A stretch of 64,000 bases of DNA, from positions 2,108,001 to 2,172,000 of the forward strand of contig CM065182.1 of the NCBI GenBank assembly GCA_033026295.1, given 5' to 3'. Below the pieces are notes generated by a model. That model searched no databases and had not been told where the DNA came from. It saw nothing but the letters and a program-made list of their open reading frames with translations. How positions within the stretch are numbered: position 1 is the first letter of the stretch; every line of letters begins with the position of its first letter. Shown in pieces: positions 53,790-64,000 of the stretch. Origin of the DNA: Channa striata (taxonomy: Eukaryota; Chordata; Actinopteri; Anabantiformes; Channidae). The position numbers were made by a program, and so were the translations under genes.

Positions 53790-54909
53790 GTAGGACGCTG
53801 CAGGTGGATCGCAAACCGCTTTCATGTCATTTTTTTCTTGATGTTTGCTTTTGATATGGTTTCATTTTTTATCATCAGCGTCAATCTTGACAACGCTGAC
53901 GACATCAGCTGCAATGAGTTCACAGCGTGTAGAAGTTTTCTGTTACACACCAAGCGAGAATACTTCACATTTTACTGGCATGTAGAACTAAAAGGGATCA
54001 GGCATTGTGGGGTTATAGGAATCAATCATCTTACGTTTGCATTTAAAAAAAATTGTTTCACTTGAATAGACATTTTTTTCAGACTTAACGAGTTAAAACT
54101 ATCCAGTATTTTAAAATAAAAGCAGACAAGAATCTAATAAGAGTAAAAATGAGCATATTTAGCAGCACGTGTTATTTCCTGCTCTTGTAATCAATGTAAA
54201 ACCCCGTAAATGAATTCTAGAAGCCTTTGGGCAGTGGAGACACTCAGGCTAGAAACCAGTGCTCCAGCCGTCAGAAGTCATTGCTCATTTTCAGGATTGA
54301 AACATCACCACATCATAAATTCTTCCTCTGTTCCCTTTAACGGTGCCAGTCGTGGCCTCAGTCACTCCCACTGTAACTCTGTGATTGCACTTTCTTATTT
54401 ACAGTCCCCCCGTCTCTGCCTGTCACACTCTAATAGAGAGCTCCAGTGAATGGAAATCACTTTGTGTAAACATGTAGTGCTGACATTTGGCTTCTGGGTC
54501 TAAAAAACGAGAAAGTCTTCTTGCTTTCTTCTCGTGGATCTTTAAGCCACATCAGCGCGTGGGCAGCGACGTCACGTCTCTGATGGAGAGTCACGGAGTC
54601 AGCTGACTTTATTTGTACAAGGAAGAGTGTGAGCCGACATGCATCATTTGGTACTATGGCCGTTCGACTGTGAGCTTGTAAATCACTAATGATTTATGCG
54701 CTGTATGTTCACTAGTCTGTTAAAAGTGTCTTTCAGCTCAATGTTTTGGTTTATTAATAAACCCACTGAGCCCCACCTGACCAGCACTGAAGTCCTGCAG
54801 GACATGTGTTTCTCGTGAATAAATGTACTATTATTTTTCAAAATGCTGTTGATTTAGGAAGAACTCAGATCCAGACACTGCTCCTGACTGTCTCCTCTCT
54901 TTCTTTTAG
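53790..54909 (+). other. sgcd: sgcd intron between third and fourth coding exons (1.1 kb)
   Basis: This is a phase-1 intron bounded by g|gtagga and ttcttttag|GA. It is unique-looking AT-rich sequence without a recognisable repeat or exon. The final 30 bases form a strong pyrimidine tract for the downstream acceptor. Confidence 0.9.
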
Positions 54910-55029
54910 GATCCAGCGGATTTAAAGCACGAGGAAAGATGTTTGAAGTCAAGTCCACCTCTGGGAAGCTCCTCTTCTCCGCTGACGAGCAGGAGGTGGT
55001 GGTGGGCGCAGAGAGACTCCGAGTGATGG
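54910..55029 (+). CDS. sgcd: sgcd fourth coding exon, extracellular domain
   Basis: A strong polypyrimidine tract (ctcctctctttcttttag) precedes this 120-nt exon. It begins in phase 1 with the last two bases of a glycine codon and ends g|gtaagt, again phase 1. Both phases and the length match the family exon. It encodes SSGFKARGKMFEVKSTSGKL, then LFSADEQEVVVGAERLRVMG. The FEVK, SGKLLFSAD and VVVGAERLRV blocks are the conserved core of the delta type. The segment KARGKM differs from the mammalian sequence as I remember it, which is ordinary divergence. The next exon, expected to begin with AEG and an IETP motif, was not found in the remaining 9 kb. Confidence 0.94.
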
Positions 55030-56094
55030 GTAAGTGACCGGCTGCCGAGGGGCCACTCGGTGGTTTTAAACAAAGTGGACACACCCCACAATTCTGCAGC
55101 CTCTGCTAATATTTGCGTATCAGTAGAACAAAAACAAGAGCAAATGATCTTTTTCTTCGGAGGGAGAGAAAGCTCGAGCTGGGTGCAGAGATTGATGATG
55201 GAGAGCTCAATTTGCCAACAGGATTCAGGGGGGAGAAGGTGAAATGTAGTCCTTAGACAAATGAGTTTGTGCTTATGACAGGAGATAAGATGTGACAGAG
55301 CTGCTGGGACCGCAGAGGCCGGTCGGCCTTCAAGCGACAGATGATTTCCTGTGGGAGCAGAGCAGAGAACGGTGAAGGCAAAATTAAACAAGTCCGCAGG
55401 AAAACATGAACCCGAGCATAAATACGGCATCTGCATACAATGAAAAAAATGTGGTGCTGAAGATTCTGAGCAGAGTCTGATGGGAAATGCAGTGTTCAAA
55501 CAGGAAGTGACAGAGTGAAGCTTAATGTCGACTTTGCTTTTTGTTGGGCCCACGTCTGACCGCTGCGTGAATGTAAAACAAAACTCTAAAATCAGACGTG
55601 GGGAATTACGGAGCATTTGCTGCTTTTGAATGGACACACAGAATACAAATTTTCATCTTGGAATTATCTGCCGACGGCATGTCAGAGTTTTTCACCAAAT
55701 TATGCAAATTTAAAGCAAAATATGTCTCTGTATATCCCTCCTGTTCTTCCTGCCCACACCTTCATTGTTCTCTGTTGCTACTTGAGGATCACTGGATGTT
55801 CACTTTCTGCCTTTTACGTCACAACTCGACTACAACAAGTTACAGATACCAAGTTTTGAGTCTACGTGTACGTGCTTCGTCCGCATGTTGTCAGTCCAGT
55901 GCTATTTGTTGCTTATATGAACCACATTTGTCCCGATAAAAGACTTAAAGAAGCCTCGGGAAAAAAGATGCTTCTCTAAACACATTGGCATTTCTACATT
56001 ACAGAAAACAGCACAAGAACCCCCCATTATTAAAAATGCTTATTAAAAATGACACAATATGATATGTTGGAGAACAATTCACATTTCTTTACGT

Positions 56095-56350
56095 CCTTTC
56101 TCATATTCTTAGTTTTTTCCCTTCCTCCCTCACACCTAAACACATCTTTCTTACTCCTGTTTTCTCTCTATTATTCAACATTATATTTCCATCTGCCGTC
56201 ATTCCCCCATCACTCCTCCACCTACCCACCATTCATCAATTCAAACATCCAGTGTCAATATTAGATAAACACATATCTGAAGTGTCTCCCTGCACATTTC
56301 CTCTTATGAGCTCCCATGGGTCCCCCCCTCCCCTCCCCCTCCCTCTCTGT
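56095..56350 (+). repeat. polypyrimidine-rich block
   Basis: The + strand is rich in C and T and ends in a nearly pure tract (ccccccctcccctccccctc). No coding signal is seen. Confidence 0.65.
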
Positions 56351-57481
56351 TTCATTGACACACATCTTTCACTGCCCCCTGTGTGAGCAATTACTCTTCA
56401 TCCTCATCTACATCAATTTGTGTCCTTCGCAGCCTCACAGAGTCAGAGTTCATTAGCGTCACCCTCCTCTGCAAAGTGCGTCTCCTAACAGAGAGAGACA
56501 GAGGGAGACATGGGGGGTGGGGCTGCTGTAATATAAAGAAAGCCTGACATCAGTGGGAACGACGCCGGCGTGGTCACGTGACCTTTGAATTTTCAATCAT
56601 CGCTCTCAAAGCTGAGCCCTAACGTGCTCTGGTCTCCTCATCAGACAGTAGGTCGATGGATGTGGATGTTAATTCAGCCTTAAATCAACCTGCCAGCGGC
56701 TACTTTTCTCCGGCAGTGGAAAAAAGGCAGCACACTGTACATAAAGTTAGGCTGCAGTGACAGATTTCTCCGGATGAATGGTGACCTACCAGCCCTGCTC
56801 ACCCCCCCAAATGATCAACAATGCACTGAGATCACTCTTCTCCCCTGAAATATTCAAATGCAGTCAAGTCCGGCCTGACTCGGTGCAGGCTAAGGCAGGA
56901 CTTGTGTAAGTGAGTTTGTCTGAGCCTGCTGCGCTGCCTGCTAAAGTTCCCGTGTCCCGGTGTCCCGCTGAGGTTTCTGTGACCACGTAGGATTGGCTCA
57001 GGTTGGACTGTACCGATCTGAGCAGGGGGCAGATTACCAGCTCTCTCTCTCCCCCCCCACAGGTGTTCCTCATGGCTCTGGTCTCAGCCTCCTTCACTTC
57101 ATTTATATCACATCCCACGTTTCCATGTATCGCTGGCACAGCTTGGCTCACCGTGCTGTCTGCTGGTCCCAAAAGCAGCCAGCAAATGATCCCAAGCAAA
57201 CATTTTTAACTCAGCGATCCTGTGATGGTGGAATTTGATGGAAGAATTTGTATCGATTTTGTTGAGTTGCTAATCTGTCAAGAATTTTTCTCCTGAGTAG
57301 CTCGAATAGATCTTAACAACTTCTCAAAGTTAAATAAATCCATCAAAACAACCAACAGTACAACATTTTATTTCTCAAAATCAATGGGCAAGATGATTTG
57401 GCTCTGATCAAACTAAATAATGTTCATGCTGTCAGCTGTCAAAATACATGCATGATACTGTGTATTTGGTTCCTTATTATG

Positions 57482-57635
57482 TTGGGCAGTGAGGTGGAGA
57501 AGTGGTTAGTGCTGCCAGCAGCTCCAAGGTTGAAATCCACCTGCTGGCTGTGGCCTTTCCTTTCCTTTTCCCCTGCTCACCTCCCGCCCAGTGACAGCTG
57601 AACAGGATGCGGGGTTACAGATAATAGATGGATGG
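57482..57635 (+). repeat. tRNA-derived SINE-like unit
   Basis: An A-box-like word (agtggttagtgctg) is followed about 25 bases later by a B-box-like word (GGTTGAAATCC). A body follows with 'cccgcccagtgacagctg' and the end is 'ggttacagataatagatgga'. It shares the B-box flank (CCACCTGC), the CCCAGTGACA-AGCTG phrase and the 3' end with the unit at 10007-10204, so the two belong to one family. Confidence 0.6.
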
Positions 57636-60600
57636 TTAAAATAAAGTTTAATGTGTCTCATGTTAATGCACTTTACAGTGTGGATTTACACGTGTTTAGT
57701 GGGCTTAGTCGTGTTGGTTTTTCTTTTTAAATTGCTTTTTACCAGCTGCTTGTTTTCGGTTATTCATTGCAATCTAAGCACAAATAGCACCGTCAGGTTG
57801 TGCCAAGAGCAGACGGATGAAGACAGAAGCACGTACAGAAAAAAGACATCTGTATTGATTTCAGCTTCAGCTTGTTGTGGTGGCGACACATAAAAGCCAT
57901 TGGGAGCAGGTGTAGGGAGAGAGTCAGAGCAGAACATGCAGAGGGAGCGAGCACCAGCGATTTGACAGTCACTCCGTTCATCTCCACGGCCGTTTGATGA
58001 GGCCACTCAGGGCTAAGACGCTAATCAAACCCCTCAGCAGCCGCTGCCTTAGCACAGGCCGACGCTGCGTCACCCTAAAAGTGTCTTTGTGTGTCACCTG
58101 AACACGTTCGACGTCTCACATTCTTTGATTACGTTTTTGCTTCTGTCTCTGAAAGTATCTCGTTATTGCTGCAGGTCTTTTTGTGAAGGTTGCAACTAAA
58201 ATTCCTAATTTTTTGTAACGTCAGACAAACGGCGCAGTCGGATCGGTGAACGAATGTGGCTGAAATATTGAGCTGTAGTGACAGCTTTGCGTTGAGTCCA
58301 TGCTTTGATTGGAAATAATTCTGCCAGTACTTGAGTATTGATGCTATATGCTGTGTATGTTGTTGCACAAGGCCGTTTTTTAATTAATTAGTAAGTAGCT
58401 GGTTTATGCTGCAGAATCTTGCATTAAAAGATCATTCATTTCCAGCTCATAAAAATGCTTTTATAGATAATACAGAATAAACAGGCACAGAAGAGGCTGC
58501 ATTCTTCAAATATATTGGACACTTTAAATATACATCATAATGCAGATTATAAACCATCTAAATGAGAAACCTAAACACTGCTCTGTGCTGGCGTTCACTC
58601 GTCTGAATATGAGCCCGTTTCTGTGTGAAAGCAGTTTAATGACCCCCCGAAGTCCTTCTGATGACCAGTCTTTACATTTTTCTCCTGCTGCTGTGTGAGG
58701 ATCGTCTGCCATGGTGGAAATATAATGATGCAGCACTGCAAACCCTCTCAGGAAAGAGGTCAGGTGAATTGTTTCTGGCACTTGGACCGAAAATCAAGAT
58801 TCCTTGAAGATCATTTGCAGCATCGCACTTGCCCTTTTAAACAGTCACAGTGAAATTCCATAATAACGACTACACCTGAAGCTGCTGTGCAGAGCGTAGC
58901 AGATGTAGCGGAGTTACATGACACGTTCAGGTGTAAAAGAATAAAATGTGAATGTGTGTAGAGCAGGATCTATCTGTGCATGTGACCCTGTTTGGGAGTG
59001 AAACAGCAGCTGTTAAAGTGCACATCAGTCCTGAGGATGAGCTGCATCCTCCCGTCTCTTTGACGTATGAAGGGACTGTGGAGGCTTATAAAGCTGCCAC
59101 ATGTCATTACAGAGCCCATCCTTCCTCCCTCACCAATAAAATACATAATTATCCCCTGCATATAACTTTAATTGGCCCAACTGAGGTCACTGGAAATCCA
59201 TGATGCTGCCTTTGCTCGTTTCATTACGGCTTCTCTAGCTATTTACAGTCCAGTCAGACACAGCGACACGCTCCCAGCAGACAGACATTAATGAGAACAC
59301 ATATAATGATAGTTCGGGTCAAACTATAGTTAAAACATCTAAGTTCACTTTAACTGCAGACACTTTGTTCACACGGGAGACTGTGCAAAGAGCTGCAGGA
59401 CGTTCCGGGAGTGGGTCACTTTGACTTAAACCCTGTTTTAAAAAGATTTTTTAGACTTAAACATTAAAATTGTTTCCAAAATGATTCAGTGAATTGATCT
59501 TTAAATAGACACGATGACAATCAGTGTTTTCAATGGAAAGTGGCTCAAGACCTGCTCAGAAATAACATCACATGCACTTTTGCATGTCAATGAAATCATA
59601 ATGCCACTACTATATTTACATAAGCAAAATTTACATTTGCACAAAGTCAAACTAGAGAAATTAGAGATTTTTGTTTAGATATATTGATGTCGATACGCAT
59701 CCAAATCTACCTTCAATATTAAAAATGTTTGTGTAAACTAAATCCAAAGGTTGGAATAACCTTGATTTGTGAAAATAAAATTCACATCTTGCATATTACC
59801 ATTAAGAAATGTCAGCCTGCCTCTGACGTGTGAATGACACATCCTACCTCTGCAGACCAAGCAGCAACAATTCAGTGACTTTAATGACTGAGTTCACCAC
59901 ATTTAAATAATTTCTTTCCATGCTTATTGGTAACTACATTATAATTGCAATCAGAGTTGAGCTACAATGTGTGGTAACAAATAAAACTGACCTGATTGCA
60001 GGCAGCCGCACAGTTTTGACAAAGACAAGTTGGTGCTTGTGCTCAGGAGAACAGTCAGAAGTATTTCTGCTAAAATGTGCAGAAATACCGGTGCACACTG
60101 TCCAAACTCATCCATCCTGAATCATCCTGAGGCAATTTCATTAAAAAATGTAAATCTTTCATAAAGAATTGCATCCAATAATTCTCACTTTAAGCTGCAT
60201 CCACTTGGCTGCAAGTAAAAAAAAAGCTGAAGTGCAGCAGCCTGGTACTGTACAGAGGATTGTAAGTCATTCGGTCAGCTCATATTCCCTCCCCACATTT
60301 TCCTGGGAGCTGCACTCGCTCAGACCAGCCCCAAATCAAACTCCACTTCCAGAATAAGCACTGCTCACCCATGCAATGTGTTCACGCTGTTTTCCCCTCC
60401 GAGCTCAGCCGAGCGGACTGATAAGTACAGTACACAGCTTACAGCACGGAGCGGACAGGGCCAGAGGGCTTCAGCTCTTAAAGGCACGGGGCCCAGAGGG
60501 AGGAGAGCACTGGTCGCCTTAGTGCCTGGGATCAGTGTCCTGCTAACGTCTCTCCTCTGGGGTGAAGCGGCAGGACGGGTGGCAGGTGGTGACAGCACAT

Positions 60601-62461
60601 GACGTTAACACGACTGGACTGATGCCGGGATAAAACAAGGTGCTGCGATTAGAAAAAATCCAAATACTTTGCTATGAACTTAATCAACCTCTCTACATTT
60701 GCACCTTTAGAAAGTACTTTGACCCCGAACGTTGGGAAATGGATGTAAATGACGAGCTGATGAAAGATGCAGAGGCTCAGGACGATGGGGTTTGTTTGTT
60801 GGCTGTGGTCAAACCACAGTCTGACAGAGGAACAGAAAGACGTGTGCGCAAATAGTCGTTTAAGCTCAAAGTGGAAACGCTTTGGTTGTGTAGCAACAAG
60901 CAGGAAAATCATTTCTGCATTTATTTAATGAAGAGTGGACTGCAGCTGAACATCCGATCAAACGAGTCTGTCCAGTAAACGTGACGTGTTTGGGTGACGC
61001 GCAGCAGCTTTGATGAATGTGATCGTTTCGGTTGGTTCAATAAAGACCCGAGTTTGACTCCAGTGCGGTTATGAGTGGGATCTAATACATGTTAATGGGC
61101 ATATGTTTATTTTGTGCCAAACCTGAAGCAACCTGCTGTGTTTGCACAGTTTAGGCTGTAATGAGATGGCAGCGGCCATTTTGGGGCCTGGAGCCAAAAG
61201 GTGTGCGATATTTCTGCATTAGATTCGTTGCAGAAACACGGGCGTGAACGTGTTCTTCCAACTCCTATTTGCCGGTGCAAATGAGGTGTGTATAAACATG
61301 ATCTGACTCACTCCAGCGGGGAATTTCAACCGGTTGACGAGCTCAAACTGTGTAATTACAAACCTTCGGTAAGACACTAATTGGCCTGAGTTGGGAATAG
61401 AAAAAGTTGAAGGCGAGTGTGCTCACATAATCTTAAACTGTTACAGAAAAAAACGATAATTCTCCACTTTGTATTGTATTTGTGAAAAACAAAAAGTGGT
61501 GACGACCTTATAGTTGTGCACACGTCACTCACACCTGGAAAAAAGGTCCACAAATAACATCACCTGCAATTAGCTTTTGTGTAATTATGATTAAAGTCTG
61601 GACGCATCCAGTGACTCCAGCCCCTGATAACACTACAGAACAGACTGCAGCGGAGAGCGAGGGACAGAAATGTGATGAGAGAGAGGATATTTGGAAGAGG
61701 CTCTTCCGTCCTCGGCCTGACTCGTGCTATCAGCAGCCGGTCTGCTTTGATGCATTCACTAAGTAATTACCACTCCACAATATGGCACTCGGGCGCTTTC
61801 ATATTCGGCGGAGGCAAATCGAGGACGGCTGTGTGGTCACAGAGACGCTTTGTGCGGACAAAAAAACAGATTTCCTTTTCTCCTTCTCGTCCACTTCCAT
61901 ATATGAATCAGTTGAGACCCAGGGATCAGAGTCAGGCAGCGTCACAGTCGACACATTTACAGCATTAACGCACATTTAGAATTTACATGGACAAATCCAC
62001 CTTTGAACCTGTTTTTGATTTTAAATGGTTATTGAAAAGAAACATTATGTTAAACATAATCTTTCAACTTGTACATTGGAACAAAATCATATAAAAGTAG
62101 ATATTTCGTCTTTATGAGGATGTTAGTTGAGCGCAGACACGCTGACGTGTGGCCTCGACCACGTCCTCATCCACTGTGGTCCCTCAGAGACGGGTGGTCT
62201 GAGGATGATCCACGGCAAATAAGATCAGTTAGTTTCAGACACGTGGAGCAAAAACAAACTCAATCAAACAATTTAACAGCCTGTTTGTATAATGTAAAAA
62301 ACATCCAATATTAAGTGAGGACTCCAGGGAGACAGAGAGAAAGACAGAAATGTGTCTTGCCCTAAAAAGGGGGAGAAAAAGCAGCTTTTGAAGTGCCGGG
62401 AACCTCTGGGTGAACTCAGCTTTCAGTGTCTGTTGGAATATTTTTGGAAATGAACTTTTAG

Positions 62462-62880
62462 GAGTCCGTCCCAATCCGGCATTTAACAGCAGAAGTCAAT
62501 TTAAATTATGAAGTGCCTCGTTTATACAACAATTTTTAATCTTTATTCTGTTAATTATTGAAAAGTCACATGACTTAGTTTTAAAAGAAATATATATTTT
62601 GTCACATATAAACCGCATCGGACTATAAGCCGCCAATATCCAGGTTTGTTGTTTGTTCACAGTAGGCATAGGATGTTCTGTTCATTAGAAAAGTCCGTCC
62701 CTGAATGTACCGACAAAAACGCATTTAACAGCCATAGCCAAAGGAGAAGTCAATTTAAAAAAGATTTTGTACCATGAACCTGAATGGTGCCTGTAACACG
62801 GCAGTAAAAGTTGATACAACAATTTTTCCATCTAATCTTTATTCTGCATTAATTTTTAAAAGCCGCATGGTTCATAAAAA
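62462..62880 (+). repeat. partly duplicated 'ataagccgc'-type interspersed repeat
   Basis: Two diverged copies of the same block occur at 62462-62580 and 62690-62880. Both contain 'gtccgtcc', 'catttaacag', 'agaagtcaatttaaa', 'atacaacaattttt' and 'ctttattctg'. Between them lies 'aaaccgcatcggactataag' then 'ccgcc', a motif shared by a widespread non-autonomous element in fish. No transposase is visible. Confidence 0.6.
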
Positions 62881-63501
62881 GTCCAAAAGTATATTTGAAA
62901 CCTTTTTACAAATATTTTCAACATTCATTTTTGATTTTAATGCCAATAAAAGTCTCCAAAGTTGGACCAGGCTTTAGTTTTTTTTTTTTTGCCTCTTTTT
63001 TCATGTTTTTCACCTAATATTGCTCCAAACATTCTCAGTGGGCGGCAGGTCGCTGTAACACCTGGACTCTCATCACGGAGCCACGCTGCTGGACCACCTG
63101 CAGTCACTGGAATTTTTAGAGGAACTCCAGAGTTTGTTGAATGTTACATATTCAAATCAGCATCTCAATCTCGACCCGGTCGATTAGGAATTGGCCTCCT
63201 GCGTATTTGGCCCGGTTCTGCACGGCTGCCACCTGCTCTCGACATTTTCCTTTTTTAAAACCACTTTCGGTGGCAAACCTAATTGTTCCCAACCTGCAGG
63301 TGCAACATGAAAATTAGATCAGACTAAATTTATTTCATTCTGAGACACGTTTGTGCCACAGACACTCAGGAAACTTAAAATAAATCTATTTTCTCTATAC
63401 ATCACCAGTGTTTCCTACCAGCACAGTTAACTTTAGGCAAACCAATCAACTTCCTTCCTTTGGCTGTTGTATGATTAGTACATGTCAAACACATCAAATT
63501 T

Positions 63502-63597
63502 CCCTATGGCAAAATCTCTCTCTACTTGAGAACTCCTCCGGATGACGTCATCTGGAGGAGTGTTTAGCTAGAAGCAGAGATATATTTGAATATAGGG
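63502..63597. repeat. compact foldback MITE-like element, 96 bp
   Basis: It starts ccctatggcaaaatctctct and ends 'gatatatttgaatataggg'. The centre is a nearly perfect 30-bp palindrome at 63531-63560 around GGATGACGTCATC. The termini CCCTAT/ATAGGG are inverted. The palindrome would fold into a hairpin in the intron transcript. It contains a perfect cAMP-response-type word TGACGTCA, where the other copies have TGACATCA. Confidence 0.7.
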
Positions 63598-64000
63598 ACG
63601 TTTAATAGCAAGTTTAATGCACATTGTCCATTAAACTAAAGGCATCACCTACACTAAACCTTTCTCTGTCCTGTCTGCGTAACAACAGGGGTGCTGCGGT
63701 CCGAACGGATCTTTTTGGGGCTCAGTGTTAATTATGAGCGAGTTCCGCTTCAGTTTGTGCAGATATAAACTGCTTATTGTTCAGCAGTGCTTTAGATCTG
63801 CGCAGGAATTTCTTACAGTTTGACTCCTAGATTTTCAAGAATCGTTTTGAATATGCACAATTCCCTCGTTTGCACCGAAAGTCAGGCCCTGAATTTTTTT
63901 CCTGTAACTTTAACATTCTTATAAATCTACAAGGCCTCATGATGCCAACATTTTAATATGTTAAATCGTTTCCGACTTTATATCCGTTTTGTTACCGACA

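Larger units (their letters stand above)
19187..55029 (+). other. sgcd: delta-sarcoglycan gene, visible coding span (four exons, 3' end outside window)
   Basis: The four exons join in the order expected for the sarcoglycan beta/gamma/delta/zeta family (Pfam Sarcoglycan_1). Together they give the cytoplasmic tail, one signal-anchor helix and the first part of the extracellular domain, about 165 of the roughly 290 residues usual for the family. Delta is preferred over gamma or zeta for two reasons. The stretch after the helix reads ILKVMNFTI then DGMGNLRITEKGLKLEG, and the last exon has GKLLFSAD followed by EVVVGAERLRV; both match delta as I remember it better than the paralogues. The known role is assembly with beta, gamma and alpha sarcoglycan in the dystrophin-glycoprotein complex at the sarcolemma. 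The exons encoding the C-terminal region and its cysteine cluster were looked for up to 64000 and not found. The second visible exon carries a one-base frame break (see its entry). Confidence 0.93.
55030..64000 (+). other. sgcd: sgcd intron after the fourth coding exon (start only, at least 9 kb)
   Basis: The intron opens with gtaagt and runs off the window. It contains a pyrimidine-rich block at 56.1-56.35 kb, a SINE-like unit at 57.5 kb, a duplicated 'ataagccgc'-type repeat at 62.5-62.9 kb and a compact foldback element at 63.5 kb. I looked for the next sarcoglycan exon (phase 1, AEG start, IETP and LRLESPTRSL blocks) and saw none. Confidence 0.85.

Noticed and set aside
54906..55637. 243-codon open frame on the minus strand
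   Set aside because: It is the longest frame in the window, but it runs antisense through the fourth sgcd exon and intron, has no recognisable domain, and its extent is explained partly by the stop-poor antisense of a conserved exon.
63685..63760. AG followed by an open stretch (aacag|gggtgctgcggtcc) as a possible next sgcd exon
   Set aside because: The translation has none of the expected AEG, IETP or LRLESPTRSL blocks and no donor at the expected distance.
1..64000. A novel multi-gene system, CRISPR array, prophage or endogenous virus
   Set aside because: No regularly spaced direct repeats of CRISPR type, no reverse transcriptase, capsid, envelope or transposase frames, and no gene cluster were seen. 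The window is intronic sequence of one vertebrate gene.

Overview
This window looks like a piece of a ray-finned fish (probably percomorph teleost) nuclear genome. It is eukaryotic, moderately AT-rich, almost entirely non-coding, and full of long CA/GT microsatellites. It also carries interspersed repeats of types I know from teleosts: an L2-type LINE 3' tail, tRNA-headed SINE-like units, small foldback elements and 'ataagccgc'-type elements. I see no operons, bacterial genes, viral genes, CRISPR array or rRNA.

The only gene I can support is delta-sarcoglycan (sgcd), on the + strand. Four consecutive coding exons are visible: 19187-19372 (start codon, cytoplasmic tail, single transmembrane helix), 49084-49184, 53702-53789 and 54910-55029. 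Donors are GT, acceptors are AG, and the phases are 0, 0 and 1, with the last exon also ending in phase 1. Three exon lengths (186, 88 and 120 nt) fit the family pattern. The second visible exon is 101 nt where 102 is expected. The remaining C-terminal exons, including the cysteine-rich end, are not in the window and should lie past position 64000. The 5' non-coding exon(s) should lie at an unidentified place upstream, in or before 1-19186.

The layout is: 1-19186, upstream intron or 5' region; 19373-49083, a 29.7-kb intron; 49185-53701, a 4.5-kb intron; 53790-54909, a 1.1-kb intron; 55030-64000, the start of another long intron. The protein is a type II membrane glycoprotein that joins the other sarcoglycans in the dystrophin-associated complex of the muscle cell membrane.

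The most notable observation is a one-base shortfall in a G run in the 49084-49184 exon. As written it breaks the reading frame and leads to a stop in the next exon. It is either a sequencing or assembly homopolymer error or a real loss-of-function allele. Other points are an L2 LINE tail that ends about 20 bp before the first coding exon's acceptor, a foldback MITE-like family in three places, two clusters of CCAAT boxes, a strong G-quadruplex motif, and several candidate conserved non-coding segments. I found nothing that supports a novel multi-gene system.
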